Below, one piece after another: positions 23,354 through 32,003 of a DNA stretch of 34,714 nt. Within the stretch, counting starts at the first letter, position 1. Every line of letters begins with the position of its first letter. A model generated the notes under the pieces. The model saw nothing but the letters and a program-made list of their open reading frames with translations, was not told where the DNA came from and did no database searches. A program made the position numbers and the translations under genes. Location of the stretch: NCBI GenBank assembly GCA_014799785.1, contig JAAVHI010000071.1:1-34714 (forward strand), read 5' to 3'. Source of the stretch: Ruminococcus sp. (GTDB lineage Bacteria; Bacillota; Clostridia; Oscillospirales; Ruminococcaceae).

Positions 23354-26092
23354 TTATTCGTAAATTCTGTTAAGCATTACTTTTCTGTTCTTGCGTTCAT
23401 AAAGTCCTATCAGGACGACTGCAAGTATTCCGATTGGCGATACTGCAAGTCCGAGAGCAAGCCCCTTGGGGAAGAATTTCATTTCCACGGTGTGAGTTCC
23501 CGCGCTCATGGGAATGCCTACCAGCGCGTCGTTTGCGACCTTGACAGGCTCGGTCTTTACGCCGTCTACAAGAACAGTCCAGCCCGGCTCCCATGAAATT
23601 GTGGTGAACAGTATGCCGTCCTCTTCGGCAGTTACAGTACCCTTGAGATGATCCTCCTTGAAGCTTTCTATCTCAAGAGGCTGACGCTTAAGCTCGTCGA
23701 TGGCTTCGCGGAACATCTCCTCGTCAAGATAGTAGAAATAATTCTCCTTGAAAAGAACCTCTTTCTTTTTCTCGGTAATGGTGGTGATAAAGGAAAGCTC
23801 GTCCCCCGCGTTAAATTTTCCCAGCGGCTGAATGCACATTCTTCCCGCCTCGTAGTAGTAGTCCACAAAATCCTTGTTGAGCCACAGATTCACCTCCCGC
23901 TCGTACTGGGAGGGGAAATACATATAGATCATATCGTCCGTGGGAGCTTCAAAGATAAACTCAATGTGGGAGTTCTCACCGTCTATTCTCGGCACGTATT
24001 TTGTGTGAGTTCCGTAGGTTGAGGGCTTTGCGTTTTCGGGAACGATCTCGTAGTCCTCAATCCGCTTGAAAAATTCCTGATATTCGTCGGACAACAGCGC
24101 GGACAGCAGCTTGTTCTGATTTTCAAAGGGATTTTCCCAAGTGTCGAAGCTCAGGTCTGCTATGGACTCGTCCGCCATGAAAGCGACGGGCAGAGCGTAG
24201 GGGTTTTCGTAAACGTACATTATCTCCTTTTTGTCGCCGTTTGCAAGCACAAGCTTGTCATAATGCTTTGACTTCTCAACGTCGGGAGGAGGCGTTGTTC
24301 CGTCCTCGCCGGGCTGAGGGGCATTGCCCTTTTCCATAACGTATTTTATTCCGAATATCGCGTCGGTAACATAAGTCGCGCCCTTGTACTTGATGTAGTG
24401 TCCGCCGTAGGAGAAGCCTAAATTCCGCAGGAACTGTATAGGTGCGGCGTTAAGGGTGGAGCTTGAATGGGAAAGTCCGAATGAGCCGAACGCCATAGGG
24501 TCGTTTACGGTGCGGTGGAAATTCTTTTCTATCCTGTAGATCGGGCTGTCGTCCATTTCGTATATCTTCTCCACGGTGTTCCGTCCGAGGGTGATGTATC
24601 TGTTGTAGGAGCTGTATTTGGAGTACACAACGTCCTTGTCGATCTTATACATGGTATAGGAGGACGTTACCGTCATTTCCGCGATAACAAGTATCGCTAT
24701 TGCAATCGGCACGGGTTTTACCTTGTAGTGCTTTTTCTGTAAATAAAGCATAAGCGCATAAAGTCCTGCCAGAAGTATGGTAAACCATACCGTCGCAAGG
24801 ATATTCATTTTTTCGATATCCTTGCCGTTTGCGGAGACAGTGGGGTTCTGCTTGTCAAGATACAGAACATATGCCGCAAGCAGGAAGAACGTCCCGCCTA
24901 TTTCCTTGAAGCTTATCCCCTCGATACGCTCGAAAGCCTGCGCCGCCATAACAAGCATAAGGAAGCTGATAGTGAACGAGTATCTGTATGGCAGCCAGTT
25001 GGGTACCTGAAAGCCGTGCCATACCAAGTCCACCGTAGACATATACATGGACAGTATCACCGACAGAGTGAGAAGCCCGAAGCCTATTTTTTGGCGCAGC
25101 TTTATGTTGTTGTTAAAGAAAAACAGCGGAATAAGCAGTATTGTCATTACCCCGCAGTAGATAACGGGTGAGCCCTCGGGACGGCAGGTGTCGTAAACGT
25201 TGGGGAGGATATTCATGAAAAAGTCCGCGAAATCGAACTGGGTCTTCATTTCATAGCTGGGCGTGGAGAACTCGAATTTGCCAAGACTAAGGCTGTAGTA
25301 AAGGGGTATGAGCAGCCATGCCGCGCAGACTGCGGCTATAACTCCTCCGCAGGCGAATTTAACGCCCGACAGCAGCATATGCTTGAAATGGAACGGAAGC
25401 GTATCCTTTGCGATAAAAAAGTAGTAAGCAATAAAGTACAGACAGCAGAAAATGGCTATCATCCAGCCAATGTAAAAATTCGCTATAAACATCAGCGCAA
25501 GGGGAATTATGAACAGCAGCCATTCTCCCTTGTCGATAAGGCGTTCTATTCCCAGACAGATTATAGGGAGGTAGATAAGACCGTCCAGCCACATGGGGTC
25601 CATAAGCTGTACTATCATGTACGCCATAAGGCTGTACAGGATTGAAAAAATAAGCGCGGTATAGGGCGCGGTGTTTTTGGACTTCCGCAGATACATACAA
25701 AACGTTACCGAAGCCGAGCCTACCTTTAGCATCTGCATGATAAGCAGGGAGGTGGTCATTATTGAGCGGGGCAGGAGCATTATCACAATGGTGAACGGAC
25801 TTGCCAGATAGTAGGCGAAGATACCCATTGTTTCTCCCGTAAGGTTGCGGCTCCAGCTGTTTACGAAGCTGCCGTTCCCCCAGAAAGCGTCCCTGAGGTT
25901 TTCGTAGTAGTAAACGTACTGACCGCTCAGGTCGAGCACCAGCACGGACTCGTCCCCGAAGGGATAGATGCCGAAAATAAAGTAGGACACCAGCAATACT
26001 ATCATGGGGATAAAGAACGCGAAAAGGTATATTCCCTTGTTTATCAGAAGATTTCTGAAGCTGAATTTCAGCGATATCTGTGAATTTTTCAA
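23354..26092 (-). CDS. YfhO-family multi-pass membrane protein
   Basis: 912 residues. The first half has a dozen or more membrane helices of the GT-C type, including the conserved early loop DLSGQYVYYYENLRDAFWG. A large extracytoplasmic domain (about 520-880) follows, and a last helix (GLALGLAVSPIGILAVVLIG) ends in a basic tail. YfhO of Bacillus subtilis is needed for sugar decoration of lipoteichoic acid, and the family is thought to be glycosyltransferases using lipid-linked sugars. The start codon is TTG at 26092, eight bases after CGGAGG; no ATG fits. It is the first gene of the long minus-strand run and has its own promoter. Confidence 0.93.
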   Translation of the reverse strand: MKNSQISLKFSFRNLLINKGIYLFAFFIPMIVLLVSYFIFGIYPFGDESVLVLDLSGQYVYYYENLRDAFWGNGSFVNSWSRNLTGETMGIFAYYLASPFTIVIMLLPRSIMTTSLLIMQMLKVGSASVTFCMYLRKSKNTAPYTALIFSILYSLMAYMIVQLMDPMWLDGLIYLPIICLGIERLIDKGEWLLFIIPLALMFIANFYIGWMIAIFCCLYFIAYYFFIAKDTLPFHFKHMLLSGVKFACGGVIAAVCAAWLLIPLYYSLSLGKFEFSTPSYEMKTQFDFADFFMNILPNVYDTCRPEGSPVIYCGVMTILLIPLFFFNNNIKLRQKIGFGLLTLSVILSMYMSTVDLVWHGFQVPNWLPYRYSFTISFLMLVMAAQAFERIEGISFKEIGGTFFLLAAYVLYLDKQNPTVSANGKDIEKMNILATVWFTILLAGLYALMLYLQKKHYKVKPVPIAIAILVIAEMTVTSSYTMYKIDKDVVYSKYSSYNRYITLGRNTVEKIYEMDDSPIYRIEKNFHRTVNDPMAFGSFGLSHSSSTLNAAPIQFLRNLGFSYGGHYIKYKGATYVTDAIFGIKYVMEKGNAPQPGEDGTTPPPDVEKSKHYDKLVLANGDKKEIMYVYENPYALPVAFMADESIADLSFDTWENPFENQNKLLSALLSDEYQEFFKRIEDYEIVPENAKPSTYGTHTKYVPRIDGENSHIEFIFEAPTDDMIYMYFPSQYEREVNLWLNKDFVDYYYEAGRMCIQPLGKFNAGDELSFITTITEKKKEVLFKENYFYYLDEEMFREAIDELKRQPLEIESFKEDHLKGTVTAEEDGILFTTISWEPGWTVLVDGVKTEPVKVANDALVGIPMSAGTHTVEMKFFPKGLALGLAVSPIGILAVVLIGLYERKNRKVMLNRIYE

Positions 26093-26132
26093 AGCGAACC
26101 TCCGTTGTTGATTTTTAGATATACATATATTT

Positions 26133-26161
26133 ATTATAAATGCTTTTCCGCTTCTTTACAA
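26133..26161 (-). promoter_or_regulatory. Promoter of the YfhO-led gene run
   Basis: On the minus strand, TTGTAA (26156-26161), a 17-bp spacer and TATAAT (26133-26138), about 35 bases ahead of the TTG start. This is the only clear consensus promoter I found between here and 13446. Confidence 0.75.
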
Positions 26162-26211
26162 TAGATTTTGCAATTTTTGTGAAAAAATATAAAAAAATAC
26201 CTCCCGACCCC

Positions 26212-26240
26212 TTGTTAAACGGAAAGCAATGTGTTATAAT
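26212..26240 (+). promoter_or_regulatory. Promoter of the Nudix gene
   Basis: TTGTTA (26212-26217), a 17-bp spacer and TATAAT (26235-26240), about 42 bases ahead of the ATG. It is divergent from the YfhO promoter, with about 50 bases between the two -35 boxes. Confidence 0.72.
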
Positions 26241-26288
26241 GTTAAAAACAGAACATTTGTTGTGCAATTTTTTACCGGAGGTTTTAAT

Positions 26289-26825
26289 ATGCATCTTTTT
26301 GAAAAAACAGTAAGCTCCGAGCTTATTTTCGACGGAAAAATCATCACCGTAAAAAAAGACCAAGCCGAGCTTGAAAACGGCGAGATAGTCAACCGCGAGC
26401 TGGTGGTACACCCCGGCGGAGTATGCGTCGTTCCCATTACCGACGAGGGCGAGATACTTATGGTACAGCAGTTCAGGTATCCTTTTCAGGAAGTCCTTAC
26501 CGAGCTTCCCGCGGGCAAGCTTGAATTCGGCGAGGACCACCGCGAGGCGGGTCTGAGAGAGCTTCGTGAGGAAACGGGCATGGTCTGCGAAAAGTTTGAG
26601 TATCTTGGAGTATGCTATCCCTCCGTGGCGTACCTCACCGAGAAAATTCATATGTACCTTGCAACGGGTCTGACCTACCAGTCTCAGTCCCTTGACGAGG
26701 ATGAATTCCTTGACGTGATAAAGGTAAAGCTTGAGGACGCCGTTCAGATGGTCATGGACGGAAAGCTCCCCGACGCGAAAACTCAGTGCGCCGTACTCAA
26801 GGCGGCAAGGATACTGGGCAAATAA
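26289..26825 (+). CDS. Nudix hydrolase, ADP-ribose pyrophosphatase type
   Basis: 178 residues. The Nudix box fits GX5EX7REUXEEXGU exactly from Gly76 to Met98. The preceding ELPAG and the opening LFEKTVSSELIFDGKIITVKKD are typical of NudF/YqkG-like ADP-ribose pyrophosphatases, which split ADP-ribose to AMP and ribose-5-phosphate with Mg2+. I chose the ATG at 26289 because CGGAGG lies 8 bases upstream. The gene is monocistronic and faces spoVG across a shared terminator hairpin. Related Nudix enzymes act on other nucleoside diphosphates, so the substrate is probable, not proven. Confidence 0.93.
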   Translation: MHLFEKTVSSELIFDGKIITVKKDQAELENGEIVNRELVVHPGGVCVVPITDEGEILMVQQFRYPFQEVLTELPAGKLEFGEDHREAGLRELREETGMVCEKFEYLGVCYPSVAYLTEKIHMYLATGLTYQSQSLDEDEFLDVIKVKLEDAVQMVMDGKLPDAKTQCAVLKAARILGK

Positions 26826-26839
26826 GCAAAATAAGCAAA

Positions 26840-26879
26840 TAAAAAACTTTACCCGACCACCTTGCGGGTCGGGTAAAGT
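26840..26879 (-). terminator. Terminator of spoVG
   Basis: The 13-bp stem ACTTTACCCGACC / GGTCGGGTAAAGT (26846-26858 with 26867-26879) is followed on the minus strand by TTTTTTATTT. On the plus strand the T tract is missing, so it mainly ends spoVG transcripts and may only slow those of the Nudix gene. Confidence 0.88.
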
Positions 26880-26944
26880 CAAGTGCGGTATTGCTTTGAA
26901 GAAGCCAAGTACCGTGGGAACAATATGCCTGTGGGGCTCCCCAC

Positions 26945-27241
26945 TTAGAAACCTGCTTCCTCTGCTTCGGCTTCAGCCTGCATCTGCTCTATATGGCGGG
27001 TGTAAGCTTCGAGGATCTCGTCCTCAACAAGCTTGCGGGCGTCGGGAGAGATCGGGTGAACGATATCTCTGAAGATCCCGCTTTCATCCTTCCTGCTGGG
27101 CATTGCAACGAACAGTCTTTCATCACCCTGAACGACCTTGATGTCGTGTACGGCGAGCATATTGTCGATGGTGATGGAAATAACTGCCCTGAGTCTGCCC
27201 TCAGGTATAATTTTCCTGATTTTAATGTCTGTGATGTTCAT
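26945..27241 (-). CDS. spoVG: Septation/regulatory protein SpoVG
   Basis: 98 residues. The opening MNITDIKIRKIIPEGRLRAV, the core VVQGDERLFVAMPSRK and the DIVHPISPDARK motif are diagnostic. SpoVG is a site-specific nucleic-acid-binding regulator conserved in Firmicutes; it affects septation and sporulation in Bacillus and virulence genes in Staphylococcus and Listeria. The C-terminal tail is Glu/Ala-rich and short. AAGGAGG precedes the ATG. No sigma-H or strong sigma-A promoter is obvious in the 196-base spacer it shares with murC. The presence of SpoVG does not by itself prove sporulation. Confidence 0.96.
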   Translation of the reverse strand: MNITDIKIRKIIPEGRLRAVISITIDNMLAVHDIKVVQGDERLFVAMPSRKDESGIFRDIVHPISPDARKLVEDEILEAYTRHIEQMQAEAEAEEAGF

Positions 27242-27437
27242 TAGAAACGTCCTCCTTAATAATTGACATTTGCGGTATACTTAACTACAAACATATTATT
27301 AAACATTTAATGGTAAAATATTCAGTATGAAAAATAAAAATTTGCCGATAATATGTATGCCGCTATCCTATAGTATAGCAGATTATTTTTAAAATTTTTT
27401 AACTTTTTCTGAAACAAAAATATGCGGGGTGTAATTT
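27242..27437. other. spoVG-murC divergent intergenic region
   Basis: AT-rich spacer. A TTGACA at 27263-27268 has no -10 at proper distance on the plus strand. TTGCCG (27342) with TATCCT (27364) is a weak candidate for the murC operon. No confident promoter can be called for either gene. Confidence 0.3.
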
Positions 27438-28835
27438 TTGGATAAACAAATTATAAATAACAGCCGACATATCCACTTTATCGGCATAGGCGGAAGCGGA
27501 ATGTATCCGTTGGCGCAGATACTCCACTCAAAGGGATATTATCTGACGGGCTCGGACAACAACGAGACGGAGACCTTGCAGGCTGTCCGCAGTATGGGTA
27601 TTCCCGTGTATTTAGGTCAGCGGGCGGAGAATATCGGGGACGCCGACCTTATCGTCCACACGGCGGCTATCCTGCCCGACAATCCCGAGCTTATAGCCGC
27701 CAAAAACAGCGGGGCGACAGTGCTGGAAAGAAGCCAGCTTTTAGGTATCCTTACAGAGCAATTTGGAAACACCATCTGCGTAAGCGGTACTCACGGCAAG
27801 ACCACCGTTACCTCCATGATAACCCAGATACTTGTTATGCAGGGACTTGACATAAGCGCGGTTATAGGCGGAAAGCTCCCCCTTATCCACGGCAGCGGAA
27901 TTGCGGGCAAAAGCGATATCATGGTGTGCGAGGCCTGTGAATTTCAGGATCATTTTCTCAACCTTAAAACCTCGGCGGCGGTGGTGCTGAACGTTGACGA
28001 GGATCATCTGGACTATTTCAAAAATCTTGACAATATCATAAAGTCTTTCCGCAAATTCTGTGAGAATGCCGACAGCGCCGTTATCATCAACGGGGACGAC
28101 GAAAATTCCATGCGGGCTGTGGAGGGTCTTGACAAAAACAGGATAATCACCTTCGGCAGGTCGGAAAGCAATAAATGGTATCCTGCCAACATAAAGCACA
28201 TCGGCGGCATGGAGACCTCCTTTGATATTATGCGGGACGGAAAGCTGTTCTGCAAGGCGGTACTGCACGTTCCCGGCGAGCATAACATTGTGAACGCCGT
28301 CGCTGCCGCCGCGGCTGCGGAATACGCGGGAGCTTCTCCCGAGGGAATTTCCGCAGGTCTGGAAAGCTTTAAGGGAGCAGGCAGACGTTTTGAAAAGTAC
28401 GGCGAAGCAGGCGGTATTACCGTTGTGGACGATTACGGTCACCACCCTGCGGAGATCGCCGCAACGTTGGAGTCCGCGGTAAAGCTGGGCTTCAAGCGGG
28501 TGTGGGCGGTGCACCAGCCGTTCACATTTTCAAGGACGGAGCTTCTGCTTGACGACTTTGCAAAGGCGCTTTCCATTGCCGACAAGGTAGTCCTTACGTC
28601 CATAATGGGCGGCAGAGAGGTAAACACGTCGGGAATAACCGCTTCCGCTTTAGCGGACAAAATAGAGGGTTCGATCTGCTTCGATAAGGAGCACGACGAG
28701 AGCATAGAGCTTGTGTCGCAGTACGTCTGCGAAAACGCGGAGGAGGGCGACCTGATAGTTACCCTCGGCTGCGGAGACGTTAACAAGGCGGCAAGAAGAA
28801 TACTGGAACTGCTGAACGAGAAATACTCCCGATAG
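27438..28835 (+). CDS. murC: UDP-N-acetylmuramate--L-alanine ligase
   Basis: 465 residues. It adds L-alanine to UDP-N-acetylmuramic acid with ATP, the first peptide step of peptidoglycan synthesis in the cytosol. The N-terminal UDP-binding Rossmann motif HFIGIGGSGMYPLA (13-26), the ATP-binding GTHGKTT (117-123), the central CEACEFQDHFL and the C-terminal VVDDYGHHPAEI are all typical of MurC. The start is a TTG codon after GGGGTG; no in-frame ATG is available before the essential Gly-rich loop. It leads an operon with lexA, a CPBP protease, a small protein and an HD hydrolase. Confidence 0.96.
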   Translation: MDKQIINNSRHIHFIGIGGSGMYPLAQILHSKGYYLTGSDNNETETLQAVRSMGIPVYLGQRAENIGDADLIVHTAAILPDNPELIAAKNSGATVLERSQLLGILTEQFGNTICVSGTHGKTTVTSMITQILVMQGLDISAVIGGKLPLIHGSGIAGKSDIMVCEACEFQDHFLNLKTSAAVVLNVDEDHLDYFKNLDNIIKSFRKFCENADSAVIINGDDENSMRAVEGLDKNRIITFGRSESNKWYPANIKHIGGMETSFDIMRDGKLFCKAVLHVPGEHNIVNAVAAAAAAEYAGASPEGISAGLESFKGAGRRFEKYGEAGGITVVDDYGHHPAEIAATLESAVKLGFKRVWAVHQPFTFSRTELLLDDFAKALSIADKVVLTSIMGGREVNTSGITASALADKIEGSICFDKEHDESIELVSQYVCENAEEGDLIVTLGCGDVNKAARRILELLNEKYSR

Positions 28836-28864
28836 GGAAGAAATTCACCGAAAGGATGGTTTAA

Positions 28865-29443
28865 ATGAACGACAAGGAAAAACGGGTTTTCGAGTACGTC
28901 AAGGAGCGAATGGAGGACGGCTTTGCTCCGTCCATACGTGAGATATGCGCGGCTCTGGGCATACGCTCTACCTCCACGGCGGCAAGGTATGTCAATAACC
29001 TTGTTTCGGAGGGATACCTTGAAAAGGTTGACGGCTGCAACCGCGCAATAAAGCTTGCGGGAAAGGGTGCTGTTAAGATACCCTTGGTGGGTACTATCAC
29101 GGCGGGCCAGCCCATTACCGCGGTGGAGGACATTACGGACTACATCAACTTCCACGAGCAGAAAAACTACACAGGAGAGCTTTTCGCTCTTAAAGTCCGC
29201 GGCGAGAGCATGATAAACGCGGCTATTTTGGACGGGGATATCGTTGTTGTGGAAAAATGCTCCACCGCCCGAAACGGCGAGATCGTCGCCGCTATGGTAA
29301 ACGGAGAAGAGGCTACCGTCAAGACGTTCTACAAGGAAAACGGTCACTACCGCCTCCAGCCCGAAAACGACACCATGGATCCCATTATCGTGGACGAGTG
29401 CGAGATAATCGGAAAGATCGCGGCGGTAATACGCTACCTTTAA
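28865..29443 (+). CDS. lexA: SOS-response repressor LexA
   Basis: 192 residues. An N-terminal winged-helix DNA-binding domain (1-65, with FAPSIREICAALGIRSTSTA as recognition region) is joined to a self-cleaving S24 peptidase domain. The Ala80-Gly81 cleavage bond lies in GTITAGQP. The catalytic pair is Ser115 (RGESM) and Lys153 (ATVKTF). RecA filaments trigger self-cleavage and derepress DNA-repair genes. GAAAGGATGG precedes the ATG, 29 bases after murC. No GAAC-N4-GTTC box was seen in that gap or in the spacer ahead of murC, so autoregulation is not evident here. Confidence 0.96.
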   Translation: MNDKEKRVFEYVKERMEDGFAPSIREICAALGIRSTSTAARYVNNLVSEGYLEKVDGCNRAIKLAGKGAVKIPLVGTITAGQPITAVEDITDYINFHEQKNYTGELFALKVRGESMINAAILDGDIVVVEKCSTARNGEIVAAMVNGEEATVKTFYKENGHYRLQPENDTMDPIIVDECEIIGKIAAVIRYL

Positions 29444-29466
29444 GCTTTAAAAATCGGAGAAATTAT

Positions 29467-30540
29467 ATGAATTATTACGGACAGCCAAACGGTCTGAACA
29501 ACGGTCAGCTTCCTCCTCAGATGTACTATGAAGACGAAACGACCGCAGACGAGAAAAAAGAAATACGCCGCACTTTCAACGCTGTTGGAGCGGCTCTGCT
29601 GGCGCTGTACATACTTATAATCGTTTTCTGCTATACGGGATTTTGGGCTTTCTGCGGCGAAATAGAGTACAACGAGTACGGTCAGGCGGTCTATACCCTT
29701 GCTCGCGCGATCGTAGGCTGGTGCTTTCCCGCGCTCACAGCAATGCTTGTTTTTGCTGGATACTGCGCTATGACCCGCTATAACCCCAAGGAGCTTTTCA
29801 GGACAGACGGCCTGAACGGCAAAGAGATCGCAAAATACGTGATGATAGTGCTTTTTCTTCAGCAGGTGTCGATGATCTGTACCATTATCATGTCCAGCGG
29901 CTTTTATTCGGTGGGTCTGGAGGTTGCGGGAATGAACTACGTCCTTGAGCATAATCCCTCGGTCTACGCGGCGGACGTGATCTCAACGCTCATTCTCGCT
30001 CCCATAGGCGAAGAGCTTGTCTACAGAGGGATAGTGCTGCGCTGCACAGCCAAGATAAGCCAGCGGTTCGCCATATTTTTCTCGGCGTTTATTTTCGGCA
30101 TTATGCACGGAAATCCCTATCAGTTCGTACTGGGCTTCCTGCTGGGGATACCAATGGCGATCATCACAATAAAGACGGGTTCGATCATTCCGTCGATAAT
30201 ATGTCATATGTCGGCAAACGCCATAGCTTCTATACAGACTGTTGTGGAATACTTTAACGAGGACGCGTCCTTTGCGCTGACCGTGATAACTCTGCCTGTT
30301 TTTCTTATCGCGGGACTGGTGGTGTTCGTCTCGGAGGCGGTCTCGGGAGGACTGAAGCTGCCCGCCTATACTGCCTATCATAAAAAGCGCACTTTTCCAA
30401 TTCTTGTTACTTCATGGAGCATGATACTGGTAACAGTTCTTTATGTTGCAGACCTGATAATGAGCATACAGCCTATTGCGGAGCTTCCCGAAATATCCGA
30501 AATGACAGAGCAGGCGGCAAGATTTATTTTAAGGAGTTAG
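29467..30540 (+). CDS. CPBP-family intramembrane glutamic protease
   Basis: 357 residues with about eight membrane helices and a polar, Gln/Asn-rich N-terminal tail (1-35). The C-terminal half carries all three CPBP (Abi) motifs: EExxxR at Glu182-Glu183-Arg187, FxxxH at Phe210-His214 and HxxxN at His247-Asn251. These residues form the active site in Rce1-like proteases. Bacterial CPBP proteins process membrane or peptide substrates, for instance in bacteriocin immunity, but most are uncharacterised. CGGAGAA precedes the ATG, 23 bases after lexA. Longer in-frame readings overlap lexA and are not supported. Confidence 0.92.
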   Translation: MNYYGQPNGLNNGQLPPQMYYEDETTADEKKEIRRTFNAVGAALLALYILIIVFCYTGFWAFCGEIEYNEYGQAVYTLARAIVGWCFPALTAMLVFAGYCAMTRYNPKELFRTDGLNGKEIAKYVMIVLFLQQVSMICTIIMSSGFYSVGLEVAGMNYVLEHNPSVYAADVISTLILAPIGEELVYRGIVLRCTAKISQRFAIFFSAFIFGIMHGNPYQFVLGFLLGIPMAIITIKTGSIIPSIICHMSANAIASIQTVVEYFNEDASFALTVITLPVFLIAGLVVFVSEAVSGGLKLPAYTAYHKKRTFPILVTSWSMILVTVLYVADLIMSIQPIAELPEISEMTEQAARFILRS

Positions 30541-30543
30541 CTT

Positions 30544-30705
30544 ATGGAAGATAAGAACAAGCAGAACGGGCAGGACACGCGCGTTCCCGAAAAAACAAAC
30601 GGTGACAAGCATAATCTTATGCCCGACCAGACCTCATGGGCTGAGGAAGCCAAGGAGGAAATGGAGGACTATATCGAGTCTCAGGGTATCCATATAAGGC
30701 AGTAA
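30544..30705 (+). CDS. 53-residue acidic protein
   Basis: Short gene starting MEDKNKQNGQDTRV and ending SQGIHIRQ, easily missed because of its length. The ribosome site AAGGAG overlaps the last codons of the CPBP gene, seven bases before the ATG, and the gene is only three bases after that stop. It is hydrophilic and highly charged, with a disordered first half and a helical second half (WAEEAKEEMEDYIESQ). No family is recognised. The position between the protease and the HD hydrolase suggests a partner or regulator of one of them, but this is inference. Confidence 0.7.
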   Translation: MEDKNKQNGQDTRVPEKTNGDKHNLMPDQTSWAEEAKEEMEDYIESQGIHIRQ

Positions 30706-30733
30706 TCCGAAACGGAGAAAGGGGGCGGGCTTT

Positions 30734-31357
30734 GTGTCCGGAAACGAGACAGGAAATGCGGCAGGAAACTGTGCGGGGGGCAGGAAATTTTTTGCCATAA
30801 TTTCACGAATGAAATATATAAACCGCTGGGGACTTATGCGAAACGCCGTTAACGAAAACATAAGTGAGCACAGTCTGGAGACGGCGTTTATCGCCCATGT
30901 TCTTGCGCTGTACAGGAACGTCCGCTTCGGCGGGAACGTCGATCCCGAACGGGTCGCGCTGCTGGCAATGTACCACGACGTTACCGAAATAATTACGGGA
31001 GACCTGCCCACGCCCGTAAAGTACTACAACGAGGAGATAAAGCAGCAGTACGGCAGGGTGGAAGAGATCGCTGGGGAGAAGATACTGAGCTATCTGCCCG
31101 ACGACCTGCGGGAATATTACCGTCCGCTGATGGGAAAAACCGAGGAGGAAAGCGAGCTTTGGCAGCTTGTAAAGGCTGCGGACAAGCTTTCCGCGCTTAT
31201 AAAGTGTATCGAGGAGCGGAACATGGGAAATCTGGATTTTGCCAACGCGGAGCAGAGTACCCTTAAGGCCGTACACGACATGGAGCTTCCCGAGGCGGAG
31301 GAGTTTATACGGGAATTTCTGCCGTCCTACGGGCTTACCCTTGACGCGCAGATATGA
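30734..31357 (+). CDS. HD-domain phosphohydrolase, YfbR-like 5'-nucleotidase
   Basis: 207 residues. Motifs of the YfbR group are in order: RW (31-32), EHS (His46), HD (81-82) in MYHDVTEIITGDLPTPVK, and Asp150 (KAADKL). YfbR dephosphorylates deoxyribonucleoside monophosphates with a divalent metal. The start is a GTG at 30734 behind AAAGGGGGCGG; the internal Met26 has no ribosome site. The first 25 residues are Gly/Asn-rich and unlike YfbR. It is the last gene of the murC operon and is followed by a very strong terminator. Confidence 0.9.
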   Translation: MSGNETGNAAGNCAGGRKFFAIISRMKYINRWGLMRNAVNENISEHSLETAFIAHVLALYRNVRFGGNVDPERVALLAMYHDVTEIITGDLPTPVKYYNEEIKQQYGRVEEIAGEKILSYLPDDLREYYRPLMGKTEEESELWQLVKAADKLSALIKCIEERNMGNLDFANAEQSTLKAVHDMELPEAEEFIREFLPSYGLTLDAQI

Positions 31358-31383
31358 CGCGGCTCGGTTAAAAGCAATAAAAC

Positions 31384-31436
31384 AAAGGACATAACGCATA
31401 CCGCCGCTGTTCCGCGGTATGCGTTATGTCCTTTTT
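31384..31436. terminator. Bidirectional terminator, 21-bp perfect stem
   Basis: Arms 31384-31404 and 31414-31434 pair perfectly around a 9-nt loop. T-rich tracts follow on both strands (CTTTTT on plus; TTTGTTTTATT on minus). It serves the HD gene on the plus strand and the Hpt gene, which converges on it, on the minus strand. Confidence 0.93.
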
Positions 31437-31462
31437 GCACGGAAAGCCTCAGCCTTTACCGT

Positions 31463-31831
31463 CTATGTATTTTCACTGATAATACGGCAAACTTCCTCGT
31501 TCAGCTCTTCAATGCGCTTTATATCCTCATCTGCACCCTCCGCGGAGCCGTTCTTGGCTTTAAGCTCAAGAGTGTGCGCGGCTTCCGAAAGAGCGGTCAT
31601 TCCGAGATTTGCGGAGACCCCTTTAAGCTTGTGGGCGGTCTGTGAGAGCTTTTCGAGATCATTTTCCGAAACCGCGTCTTTGATCGGCGTGATCCTGTCC
31701 TCGTCGGGGAAGCGCTTCAGGAACTTGGCATAGATCTCGGAGGAATCGTCCCCGAACCGCGAAAGTGTTTTATCGACTTCAACGCCTATCTCTTTAAGGG
31801 CGGCAAAAAGACTGCCGGTGCTTTTTTCCAT
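31463..31831 (-). CDS. Stand-alone Hpt (histidine phosphotransfer) protein
   Basis: 122 residues forming a single Hpt four-helix domain. The phospho-accepting His67 lies in QTAHKLKGVSANLG, the standard HxxKG signature. Hpt proteins carry phosphoryl groups between response regulators in multistep phosphorelays. AGAGG precedes the chosen ATG at 31831; a longer in-frame reading of 35 codons has a hydrophobic, AT-rich leader without a ribosome site. No histidine kinase or response regulator is in the window. It is transcribed away from the MshEN/CheX-like gene, with a shared regulatory region of 416 bases. Confidence 0.9.
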   Translation of the reverse strand: MEKSTGSLFAALKEIGVEVDKTLSRFGDDSSEIYAKFLKRFPDEDRITPIKDAVSENDLEKLSQTAHKLKGVSANLGMTALSEAAHTLELKAKNGSAEGADEDIKRIEELNEEVCRIISENT

Positions 31832-31971
31832 GATAGCTGTACCTCTTTTCTGAATAGTGATAAAAACTGATAAAATGCGGCGAAAAACGTCCGCAAGAAA
31901 AAATTTATGCCGCTGAAAAAGAAAGTGTCCGTACAAAACGGAAAACAGATACGAAATATTATTATTATATA

Positions 31972-31999
31972 ATTATACATAAAATTTCACAATTGTCAA
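31972..31999 (-). promoter_or_regulatory. Promoter of the Hpt gene
   Basis: On the minus strand, TTGACA (31994-31999), a 16-bp spacer and TATAAT (31972-31977). The predicted leader is about 130 nt. Confidence 0.65.
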
Positions 32000-32003
32000 G
32001 AGC

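Noticed and set aside
27741..29347. Minus-strand open frames opposite murC and lexA
   Set aside because: Antisense to two genes with complete diagnostic motifs; translations lack recognisable domains.
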